Part shown: positions 6,335 through 13,231 of the stretch, one piece after another
Position numbering within the stretch: position 1 is the first letter of the stretch
Layout of the letters: each line of letters begins with the position of its first letter
NCBI GenBank assembly: GCA_964344215.1
Contig: CAYFMP010000089.1
Span: 1-13,318, forward strand
Reading direction: 5' to 3'
Source: CAYFMP01 sp964344215
GTDB taxonomy: Bacteria; Pseudomonadota; Alphaproteobacteria; Rhodospirillales; Casp-alpha2
Length of the DNA stretch: 13,318 nt
The notes under the pieces: generated by a model
Seen by the model: only the letters and a program-made list of their open reading frames with translations
The model's database searches: none
What the model was told of the DNA's origin: nothing
Position numbers and translations under genes: made by a program

Positions 6335-7149
6335 AGAACGTGACCTACATCCAACGCCCCAATCATCCGCTGCATGTGTATGCGCTGCTTTATCTCGGAT
6401 TTCTCTACGTTCCGGTGCTTTTCCTGCCGCTGTTTTCGTTCAATGAGGCTATCTACATCGCTTTTCCGCTGAAAGGCTTCACCACCAAGTGGTATGCGCA
6501 GATGGCCACGAACGAGCCGATGTTGGCGGCGTTGATGAACAGCGTACGGGTGGGCGCCGCGACCTCGGCCTTCGCCACGGTGCTGGGTGTTTTCGGCGCC
6601 AAGGCGGTAACACGCTATCGCCTGCCCGGACGCGGACCGGTGGTGAGCTTCATCATGCTGCCGCTGGTGATACCGGGCATTATCCTCGGCGTCGCGGTGC
6701 TTATCTTGTTGTCCCGCCTCGGCATCACGCTATCCCTCTACACGGTCACCATCGGGCATGTGCTGGTCTGCGTTCCGTTCGCCATGGCGACGTTGATCCC
6801 GCGTTTCGAAGGGTTCGACAAAAACATCGAGGAAGCATCCTACGATCTAGGCGAAAACGCGTGGTGGACCTTCTGGCGGGTGACTTTCCCGATGGTGTTT
6901 CCCGGTGTCATCGCGAGTCTGCTTCTCTGCTTTACGATCTCGTTCGACGAGTTCATCATCGCGTTCTTCTTGGCCGGCACCGATCCGACGTTGCCGATCT
7001 ACATATGGAGCCAGCTGCGATTTCCACAAAAGCTGCCGAGCGTACTGGCGCTCGGATCCGTCATCCTCGTGGTCTCTTTCGCCCTCGTGTTCTTTGCGCA
7101 GTGGCTCAGAAATCGAGGGATTCAGACCAAGGCAATAGGTGGAGTATAA
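6331..7149 (+). CDS. ABC transporter permease, PotC-like
   Basis: A 272-residue partner permease of the PotC branch. Hydrophobic segments lie about 17-37, 68-90, 104-128, 137-156, 188-212 and 238-257. The EAA loop is EEASYDLGENAWWTFWRVTF (167-186), ending in PG, followed by the PotC hallmark FTISFDEFIIAFFLAG (201-216). Its ATG overlaps the stop of the PotB-like gene by four bases. It ends two bases before the ATPase start, and the ATPase ribosome binding site lies within its last codons. Together the two permeases form the translocation path of the importer for the ligand delivered by the PotD-like protein. Confidence 0.9.
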   Translation: MKNVTYIQRPNHPLHVYALLYLGFLYVPVLFLPLFSFNEAIYIAFPLKGFTTKWYAQMATNEPMLAALMNSVRVGAATSAFATVLGVFGAKAVTRYRLPGRGPVVSFIMLPLVIPGIILGVAVLILLSRLGITLSLYTVTIGHVLVCVPFAMATLIPRFEGFDKNIEEASYDLGENAWWTFWRVTFPMVFPGVIASLLLCFTISFDEFIIAFFLAGTDPTLPIYIWSQLRFPQKLPSVLALGSVILVVSFALVFFAQWLRNRGIQTKAIGGV

Positions 7150-7151
7150 CC

Positions 7152-8255
7152 ATGCCGCAGGACGACCCTTTTATTTCCATCCGTGACGTGAGCAAGAGCT
7201 TCGGCCCGGTGCGAGCCGTCGATCACGTTTCCATGGAAATCGACCGTGGCGAGTTTTTCTCGTTGTTGGGGCCTTCCGGATGCGGCAAGACGACGCTGCT
7301 CAGGATACTGGCCGGTTTCGAAACGCCGACATCGGGCGAGATCTTCATCGACGGTCAGCCGATGTCGGCCGTGCCGCCTCATCATCGGCCGGTAAACATG
7401 GTGTTCCAGAACTACGCCATTTTCCCGCATCTGGATGTTCGCGCCAATATCGCCTACGGCATGCGCAAGGCGAAACTGCCTCGCCCGGAGCTGGATGCGA
7501 TGGTCGACGAGATGCTGGAGTTGATCAAACTGCCTGGCTACGGCGAACGCCATTCGCACGAGCTTTCGGGCGGCGAGCGCCAACGGATCGCATTGGCCCG
7601 AGCCCTGATCAAACGTCCGAAGGTCCTGTTGCTGGACGAGCCTCTCGGCGCGCTCGACAAGAAGTTGCGCGAACAGATGCAACTGGAACTTCGCGCGTTG
7701 CAGCGCTCGGTAGGCATCACCTTCGTCTTTGTCACCCACGACCAAGAAGAAGCGCTGACCATGTCGGACAGGATTGCGGTCATGTCCAGCGGCCGCGACC
7801 TGCAAGTCGATACGCCGACCCGGCTCTACGAAGCTCCCAACAGCCGCGAAGTCGCCGCGTTCATCGGCAGCATGAACTTCTTCGATGCGTGCGTCACCGC
7901 CGTCGAACGTGACAACGCGACCGTAGATGCCGGGGCGCTTGGAAAAATCTCCGCACCTACCGGCGAGCTCGCTTTCTCGGCGGGAGACAATGTACTGGTC
8001 GCAATCAGGCCGGAGAAACTCACCCTCGAGGATCAAAAGCCCAACGGCGAAGGAAATGCCGTCGAAGGAATGTTGGACAACGCGGCCTATCTAGGCGAAC
8101 GGAGCCATTTCTATGTGCGGGTCGACGGACTTGATCAGCCTGTCGCCGTTTCGGCCCAGAACGCGGATCGGGTCCTGGAGAACTTCGGCGATCAGCAACG
8201 TCCGGTTTGGCTATGTTGGCCGAGCGACGCGATCGTATTGCTGAGCTCGAACTGA
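7152..8255 (+). CDS. ABC transporter ATP-binding protein, PotA-like
   Basis: A 367-residue ATPase with every core motif: Walker A GPSGCGKTT (40-48), Q-loop Q86, signature LSGGERQRIALARAL (138-152), Walker B VLLLDE (158-163), D-loop GALD (166-169) and switch His H196 in VTHDQEEALTMSD. The C-terminal part (about 240-367) is the regulatory TOBE-type domain with the typical IRPEKLTL phrase near residue 283 and AAYLGERSHFYVRVDG further on, as in PotA and other importer ATPases. GGAG at 7141-7144 precedes the ATG by seven bases. It completes the importer: binding protein, two permeases, and this subunit as a homodimer. A 60-base gap follows before the regulator gene. Confidence 0.93.
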   Translation: MPQDDPFISIRDVSKSFGPVRAVDHVSMEIDRGEFFSLLGPSGCGKTTLLRILAGFETPTSGEIFIDGQPMSAVPPHHRPVNMVFQNYAIFPHLDVRANIAYGMRKAKLPRPELDAMVDEMLELIKLPGYGERHSHELSGGERQRIALARALIKRPKVLLLDEPLGALDKKLREQMQLELRALQRSVGITFVFVTHDQEEALTMSDRIAVMSSGRDLQVDTPTRLYEAPNSREVAAFIGSMNFFDACVTAVERDNATVDAGALGKISAPTGELAFSAGDNVLVAIRPEKLTLEDQKPNGEGNAVEGMLDNAAYLGERSHFYVRVDGLDQPVAVSAQNADRVLENFGDQQRPVWLCWPSDAIVLLSSN

Positions 8256-8265
8256 GGACACGGAA

Positions 8266-8281
8266 GCACCGATGAAGGTGC
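8266..8281 (+). other. Small hairpin before the TetR gene
   Basis: GCACC (8266-8270) and GGTGC (8277-8281) can pair with a six-base loop. The ATG of the short leader frame at 8272 would lie within the loop, so it could expose or hide that start. A five-pair stem may well be chance. Confidence 0.2.
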
Positions 8282-8319
8282 GCTCGAGAGACATGCCCAT
8301 GGCGTGGAACGCAAAATGA
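8272..8319 (+). CDS. Possible 15-residue leader peptide
   Basis: A 15-codon frame (MKVRSRDMPMAWNAK) starts at an ATG with GGAAG five bases upstream and stops in a TGA that overlaps the regulator start as ATGA (8316-8319). This is the layout of translational coupling used elsewhere in the same operon (6331 and 8981). It may pass ribosomes from the ATPase gene to the regulator gene. A frame this short can occur by chance, so this is a suggestion only. Confidence 0.3.
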   Translation: MKVRSRDMPMAWNAK

Positions 8320-8984
8320 AGTTGAGCAACCCCAATGTCAAAGGTAAGGGCCGGACCGCCTCGCGGGAGGTGCGCCGTCGTCAGTTGATCGAGGCCACCA
8401 TCGATTCGATCGCCGAACGCGGACTTTCCGAAACCACCCTGGCGACGGTAACGAACGGTGCCAAGCTGTCGCACGGGATCGTCAATTTCCATTTCAAGAG
8501 CAAGGAGCTGTTGTTCGCCGAGACCCTGGAATTCCTGGTCGAGGAACACCATGACCTGTGGCGGGGTACTCTCGATCGGCCGAACTCGACGCCGTTGGAT
8601 AAACTGCTGGCGCTGGTCGATGCCGACTTCCATCCGACCATCTGCAGCCGCAAGAAGATCGCCGTGTGGTTCGCGTTCTACGGCGAGGCCAGGTATCGCA
8701 CCGCCTATCGCGACAAATGCGCGAGAATCGACGACGATCGCGTCAAGGAAACCGAGAAACTGTGCCAGCTGATCAAGGACGAGGGCGGCTACGACCACTT
8801 CGACCCCCGGATGGTCGCGCAAAGCCTGGAAGCACTCATCGACGGCCTATGGCTCAACATGCTGCTCTACCCCGATTTGTTCACACCCGAGGCGGCCAGG
8901 GAGGAATGCCTCGCCTACCTGGAAATGACCTTCCCCCGCCACTTTCCCGAATCGGCAGACTCGCAGGCATGCAAGGCGCGATGA
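8316..8984 (+). CDS. TetR-family regulator, BetI-like
   Basis: A 222-residue repressor-type protein. The N-terminal DNA-binding domain runs from RRRQLIEATIDSIAERG (20-36), which closely follows the RRQQLIEAT phrase of BetI, through the helix-turn-helix TTLATVTNGAKLSHGIVNFHF (40-60) to the TetR-typical F-x-SKELLF (60-67). The remaining residues (about 70-210) are helical, with WFAFYGEARYR (near 114-124) typical of BetI-type ligand-binding domains. BetI senses choline, and its relatives often govern methylated-amine or betaine genes, so the ligand may be the imported compound or its product. ATG 8316 has GGAA six bases upstream; an in-frame GTG at 8304 is a weaker choice. Its stop overlaps the next start as ATGA, so it is made together with the enzymes, as in autoregulated operons. 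Confidence 0.87.
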   Translation: MKLSNPNVKGKGRTASREVRRRQLIEATIDSIAERGLSETTLATVTNGAKLSHGIVNFHFKSKELLFAETLEFLVEEHHDLWRGTLDRPNSTPLDKLLALVDADFHPTICSRKKIAVWFAFYGEARYRTAYRDKCARIDDDRVKETEKLCQLIKDEGGYDHFDPRMVAQSLEALIDGLWLNMLLYPDLFTPEAAREECLAYLEMTFPRHFPESADSQACKAR

Positions 8985-11047
8985 CCCGCGATCCCCGATA
9001 CGACGTCCTGTTCGAGCCGATCGAAATAGGACCGTTGACCGCCAAAAACCGGTTCTATCAAGTCCCCCATTGCAACGGCATGGGCCGGACTTATCCGTCC
9101 AGCATGGCGGAGATGCGCGCCGTCAAGGCCGAGGGCGGCTGGGCCGTGGTCTGCACCGAGGAGGTGGAAATTCATCCTACCTCCGAACACAGCCCTGCTA
9201 TCGAGGGTCGACTGTGGGACGAGGCCGACATCCCGGTATTTGCCCGCATGACGGACAAGATCCACGAGCACGGCGGATTGGCGGGCATCGAACCGGCCTA
9301 CAGCGGTTTTACCACATCGAACCATTACAGCCGGGAAATTCCGATGGCGCCGTCGCACCGGCCCGTCAGCGGGTACGACCCCATCCAGGCGCGGGCCATG
9401 GATAAGGCCGATATCAAGGCGGTGCGGCAATGGCACGTGGATGCCGCGCTGCGCGCCAAGCAGGCCGGGTTCGACATCGTCTATGTCTATGCCGCGCACG
9501 ATCTTCCGGTTCAAATGCATTTCCTGTCGCGGCGCCACAACACGCGTACCGACGAATATGGCGGCAGCCTGGAAAACCGGGTACGACTGTTCCGGGAAAT
9601 TCTCGAAGAAACAAAAGAGGCGATCGGCGACACCTGCGCCGTGGCGGTCCGTTTCGCGGTCGATGAGCTGTTGGGCTCGGAAGGAATTTCATGCGAGGCG
9701 GAAGGTCGCGACGTCGTCGAAATGCTCGCCGAGTTGCCCGACCTGTGGGACGTCAACGTCAGTGATTGGACCAATGACTCGAGCACCTCGCGATTTAGCG
9801 AACAGGGCAATCAGGAACCCTACATTTCGTTCGTCAAGACGGTGACCAGCAAACCCGTCGTCGGAGTCGGGCGCTATACTTCGCCCGACGCGATGGTATC
9901 CCTCATCAAGCGGGGCGTGGTCGATATCATCGGCGCGGCGCGGCCTTCCATCGCCGATCCGTTCCTGCCCAGGAAGATCGAGGAGGGACGCCCCGAGGAC
10001 ATTCGCGAATGTATCGGCTGCAATATCTGCGTCACCGGTGACTTTCTGTACACGCCGATGCGATGCACCCAGAATCCGACGGTCGGCGAGGAGTGGCGGA
10101 AGAACTGGCATCCCGAACGGATCTCGACGAAGGGAAGCGACGACTCGGTGTTGGTGGTCGGGGCCGGTCCGGCCGGACTGGAAGCGGCGCGCGCCCTCGG
10201 TCAACGCGGGTACTCCGTTACCCTCGCCGAAGCGCGAACCGAACTCGGCGGACGCGTTGCCGACGAAAGCCGCCTCCCGGGCCTTGCCGAGTGGGGCCGG
10301 GTGCGCGACTACCGTCAGGTCCAGATCGGCGGGATGACCAACGTCGAGACGTACCTGGATAGCCGCCTCAGCGCCGGGCAGGTTGTCGAGTTCGGCGCCG
10401 GTCATGTCGTGCTGGCGACCGGTTCCAAGTGGCGTTCGGACGGAGTCGGGCGCCAAAACCTGGTCGCCATCCCGGGCAGCGATCGAGCCGGCGTGTTGAC
10501 GCCGGACGACATCATCGCCGGCAAGGACCTGAGCGGCCCGATAGTCGTGTTCGACGACGACCACTACTACATGGGCGGACTGATGGCCGAGAAGCTGCGT
10601 TCGGACGGTCACGACGTCGTCTACGTCACGCCGGCCGCCGACGTGTCGCACTGGACCCACAACACGATGGAGCAGGGGCGCATCCAGACCGGGCTGTTGG
10701 AATCGGGGGTGGAGATCGTCGCCCTCCACAACCTCGCCGCGATCGGAGAGAGGGACGTCGAGTTGGCCTGCGTTTACACGAACCGTCGGCAAAGCCGCGC
10801 ATGTGCGTCGGCGGTCCTGGTGACGGCGCGTCTTCCGGAAGAAGGCCTCTATCAGGAACTAATGGAGAATCCGGATGCCTTGTCCCGCGCCGGCATCAAG
10901 TCGGTCACCCGTATCGGCGACTGCCTGGCGCCGGGGACCATCGCCGCCGCCGTTTACAGCGGCCATCGCTACGCCCGCGAGTTGGACGAACCGGCACCCG
11001 ACGGCGTGCCGTTCCGCCGCGAACTGCCGCAACTGGCGGACGCCTGA
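8981..11047 (+). CDS. Dimethylamine/trimethylamine dehydrogenase-family flavoprotein, paralogue 1
   Basis: A 688-residue three-part enzyme like TMADH: an FMN-binding Old Yellow Enzyme barrel (about 1-340), a 4Fe-4S site (C344, C347, C350, C362) and a C-terminal two-fold nucleotide domain from VLVVGAGPAGLEAARAL (390-406). In the TMADH family the barrel oxidatively N-demethylates an amine and passes electrons through the cluster to an electron-transfer flavoprotein. C31 in VPHC matches the cysteine that links covalently to FMN; Y170, H173 and R224 match the catalytic Tyr169, His172 and Arg222. At the substrate bowl, TMADH Tyr60 is E61 here, Trp105 is A106, Trp264 is probably W263, and Trp355 is absent. 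This is nearer the DMADH-like branch (TExVEIHPTS), but Glu is not the reported DMADH Gln. The second nucleotide fold reads FDDDHYYMGG without GxGxxG, as in TMADH. The start overlaps the regulator stop. Confidence 0.88.
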   Translation: MTRDPRYDVLFEPIEIGPLTAKNRFYQVPHCNGMGRTYPSSMAEMRAVKAEGGWAVVCTEEVEIHPTSEHSPAIEGRLWDEADIPVFARMTDKIHEHGGLAGIEPAYSGFTTSNHYSREIPMAPSHRPVSGYDPIQARAMDKADIKAVRQWHVDAALRAKQAGFDIVYVYAAHDLPVQMHFLSRRHNTRTDEYGGSLENRVRLFREILEETKEAIGDTCAVAVRFAVDELLGSEGISCEAEGRDVVEMLAELPDLWDVNVSDWTNDSSTSRFSEQGNQEPYISFVKTVTSKPVVGVGRYTSPDAMVSLIKRGVVDIIGAARPSIADPFLPRKIEEGRPEDIRECIGCNICVTGDFLYTPMRCTQNPTVGEEWRKNWHPERISTKGSDDSVLVVGAGPAGLEAARALGQRGYSVTLAEARTELGGRVADESRLPGLAEWGRVRDYRQVQIGGMTNVETYLDSRLSAGQVVEFGAGHVVLATGSKWRSDGVGRQNLVAIPGSDRAGVLTPDDIIAGKDLSGPIVVFDDDHYYMGGLMAEKLRSDGHDVVYVTPAADVSHWTHNTMEQGRIQTGLLESGVEIVALHNLAAIGERDVELACVYTNRRQSRACASAVLVTARLPEEGLYQELMENPDALSRAGIKSVTRIGDCLAPGTIAAAVYSGHRYARELDEPAPDGVPFRRELPQLADA

Positions 11048-11068
11048 TTACTTCACTTGGGGGCATGC

Positions 11069-13135
11069 ATGACACGGGATCCTCGTTACGACATCCTGTT
11101 CGAACCGGTGGCGATCGGGCCGGTGACGGCCAAGAACCGTTTCTACCAAGTGCCGCATTGCACCGGCCTCGGCTGGCTCAGACCGCGTATGCTGGCGGCG
11201 CTCCGGGGCGTCAAGGCGGAAGGGGGATGGGGCGTCGTATGCACGGAATATTGCTCGATCCATCCGTCTTCGGACGATCTGCCGCACCCCTACGCATCGA
11301 TGTGGGACGACGGCGACATCAAAGCCCATGCGATGATGACCGAGCAGGTCCACGCCCACGGGTCGTTGGCCGGTGTCGAGTTGTGGATCGGCGGCGCCTC
11401 GACGGCCAATCTCAATAGCCGGGCAGTCCCGATGGACGTCGACAGCCTGCCCAACGCCGAGGGCAACCCCTTCCAGACCCGGGCCATGGACAAATCCGAC
11501 ATCCGCGAACTCAGGCGGTGGCACCGCAATGCGGCGCTGCGCGCCAGGGAAGCCGGGTTCGATATCGTTTACGTCTACGCCACCCACGGCTACCTGTTGT
11601 CGAGGTTCCTGTCGCCCCGAACGAATACGCGCAGCGACGAATACGGCGGCTCGCTGGAGAACCGCGTCCGCCTGGTTCGCGAACTGATCGAGGAAACCAA
11701 GGACGCGGTCGGCGACACCTGCGCCGTGGCGGTGCGGTTCTCCGCCGACGAAAGGATCGGCCAGGACGGAGATCCGGTCCTGGGCGAACGTCGCGAAATG
11801 CTCGAGATGCTGGCCGATCTGCCAGACCTTTGGGATATCAACATCAACGACTACTCCTACGAAATGGGGGTCTCGCGTTTCGTCAAGGAAGGCTCGCTCG
11901 AACCTTACATGGCGTTCGTCAAATCGGTGACCACGAAACCGGTGGTGACGGTCGGCCGCTTCACGTCGCCCGATACGATGGTCGGCCAGGTCAAGCGAGG
12001 CGTCGTCGATTTCATCGGCGCGGCGCGGCCGTCGATCGCCGACCCGTTTCTGCCGAGAAAGATCGAGGATGGGCGGCTCGAGGAGATTCGCGAGTGTATC
12101 GGGTGCAACGTCTGTTACGTCGGCGACGGCAAGAGCGTTCCGATCCGCTGCACGCAGAACCCGACCATGGGTGAGGAGTGGCGGCGTGGTTGGCACCCCG
12201 AAAAGATCGACGCCAATGGGTCGGACTCGAAAATCCTCGTCGTCGGGGCCGGGCCGGCGGGCCTGGAAGCGGCGCGTGCGCTCGGCCAACGCGGCTACCG
12301 GGTCATGCTTGCCGAGGCGACCCGGGACCTCGGTGGCCGCGTCAGCCGCGAAGCGGCGTTGCCGGGCCTCGGTGAATGGGCGCGGGTCCGCGATTATCGC
12401 GTCCAACAGCTCGAAACGATGGCCAACGTTGAGATCTTCCGCGAGAGCGAACTCAACGCCGATGACGTTCTCGCCGTCGCGGCCGATCATGTCGCCATCG
12501 CCACCGGCGCCCGGTGGCGAGCGGACAGGTTCGACGAAGAAAGTTATGAACCGATTGCCGAACCCGACTCATCGGCACAAATCCTGACGCCCGACGATAT
12601 CATGGACGGCCGGCTGCCCGAGGGCACGGCCCTGATTTACGATGCCGACCATTACTACATGGGAAGCGTTTTGGCCGAACGCCTGAGCGGCGAAGGCCTG
12701 CCGGTGATGCTGGTCACGTCGGCGGAGAAGGTTTCCGCCTGGGGTGAATACACATACGAACGCCAGCGCATCGAGCGCCGTCTCGTGGAGCTCGGCGTGG
12801 ATATCGTTACCGGACACCAGCTCATGGCTTTTAACGGCGAAGACGCCCTGTTGAAGTGCGTCTATACGGGTCGCGAGCGGCGGCTCGCGACGGAAGCCGT
12901 GGTCATGGTCAGCCAGCGCCGGCCCAACGACGGGCTCTATCACGACCTCAACATGCGCATCGAAGCCGGGGCCGGGGGGGCGCCGCTGTCATTGGCCCGG
13001 ATCGGCGACTGCGAGGCGCCGGCGATCATTGCCGCCGCCGTCTATGCCGGCCACCGTTACGCCCGCGAGCTCGATACCGCTATCGATGCGGACAACCCGC
13101 TACGGCATGATCGGCTATTCTCTGAAGAATTCTGA
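11069..13135 (+). CDS. Trimethylamine dehydrogenase-family flavoprotein, paralogue 2
   Basis: The same length (688 residues) and domain order as its upstream neighbour, 21 bases away. Shared residues include C31 (covalent FMN position), Y170, H173, R223, the 4Fe-4S cysteines C343, C346, C349, C361, and the dinucleotide motif VVGAGPAGLEAARAL at 391-405. Unlike paralogue 1, it keeps TMADH Tyr60 (Y61 in TEYCSIHP) and Trp105 (W106 in GVELWIGG). However, the bowl Trp264 is probably Y262 and Trp355 has no counterpart in YVGDGKSVPIRC (350-361). So it is TMADH-like at the entry side but with a changed aromatic bowl. The ATG at 11069 follows a G-rich site (11059-11063); a TTG at 11057 would add four residues. 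Probably cytoplasmic; reaction by analogy is oxidative removal of a methyl group as formaldehyde. Whether it works on the same substrate as paralogue 1, on its product, or forms a heteromer with it is unknown. Confidence 0.88.
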   Translation: MTRDPRYDILFEPVAIGPVTAKNRFYQVPHCTGLGWLRPRMLAALRGVKAEGGWGVVCTEYCSIHPSSDDLPHPYASMWDDGDIKAHAMMTEQVHAHGSLAGVELWIGGASTANLNSRAVPMDVDSLPNAEGNPFQTRAMDKSDIRELRRWHRNAALRAREAGFDIVYVYATHGYLLSRFLSPRTNTRSDEYGGSLENRVRLVRELIEETKDAVGDTCAVAVRFSADERIGQDGDPVLGERREMLEMLADLPDLWDININDYSYEMGVSRFVKEGSLEPYMAFVKSVTTKPVVTVGRFTSPDTMVGQVKRGVVDFIGAARPSIADPFLPRKIEDGRLEEIRECIGCNVCYVGDGKSVPIRCTQNPTMGEEWRRGWHPEKIDANGSDSKILVVGAGPAGLEAARALGQRGYRVMLAEATRDLGGRVSREAALPGLGEWARVRDYRVQQLETMANVEIFRESELNADDVLAVAADHVAIATGARWRADRFDEESYEPIAEPDSSAQILTPDDIMDGRLPEGTALIYDADHYYMGSVLAERLSGEGLPVMLVTSAEKVSAWGEYTYERQRIERRLVELGVDIVTGHQLMAFNGEDALLKCVYTGRERRLATEAVVMVSQRRPNDGLYHDLNMRIEAGAGGAPLSLARIGDCEAPAIIAAAVYAGHRYARELDTAIDADNPLRHDRLFSEEF

Positions 13136-13149
13136 ACTTCCCCCCTCAA

Positions 13150-13186
13150 GCCGGTGTCCGCTCCCGGCTGGAAGCGGGCCTTTCGG
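13150..13186 (-). repeat. Hairpin repeat, copy C
   Basis: TCCGCT (13157-13162) pairs with AGCGGG (13173-13178) with one mismatch around a ten-base loop. On the minus strand the unit reads CCGAAAGG, CCGCTTC, loop, AGCGGACACCGG, matching copy B. It starts about 20 bases after the stop of the last operon gene, so it may also serve as the 3' end of the transcript, although no U-run follows. Confidence 0.6.
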
Positions 13187-13207
13187 TCCGTAGTGACTTC
13201 GGTCTCC

Positions 13208-13231
13208 AGAGCGGGTCACGTTGATATGGAA
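13208..13231 (-). repeat. 24-base inverted repeat, right copy
   Basis: The reverse complement of 61-84 with one mismatch; on the minus strand it begins TTCCATATCAACGTGA. Like the left copy, it has a hairpin repeat on its inner side at similar distance (54 bases here against 60 on the left, measured from the repeat start to CCGCTTC), and both links contain TACGG. The two ends therefore look like diverged copies of one composite unit of about 90 bases. Confidence 0.8.

Noticed and set aside
6489..7151. Upstream extension of the ATPase frame to about 588 residues
   Set aside because: The extra residues are out-of-frame translation of the PotC-like permease; the ATPase begins at 7152 with a proper ribosome binding site and family-typical N-terminus.
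8666..8980. Upstream extension of dehydrogenase paralogue 1 to 793 residues
   Set aside because: The extension overlaps the TetR gene in another frame and has no homology-like pattern; MTRDPRYD at 8981 matches the known TMADH start.
11048..12490. Minus-strand open frame of 480 residues
   Set aside because: Antisense shadow of dehydrogenase paralogue 2; no recognisable domain and no start signals.
13157..13178. Rho-independent terminator after the last operon gene
   Set aside because: A hairpin is present but it lacks a following U-run and belongs to the dispersed repeat family, so I listed it as a repeat.
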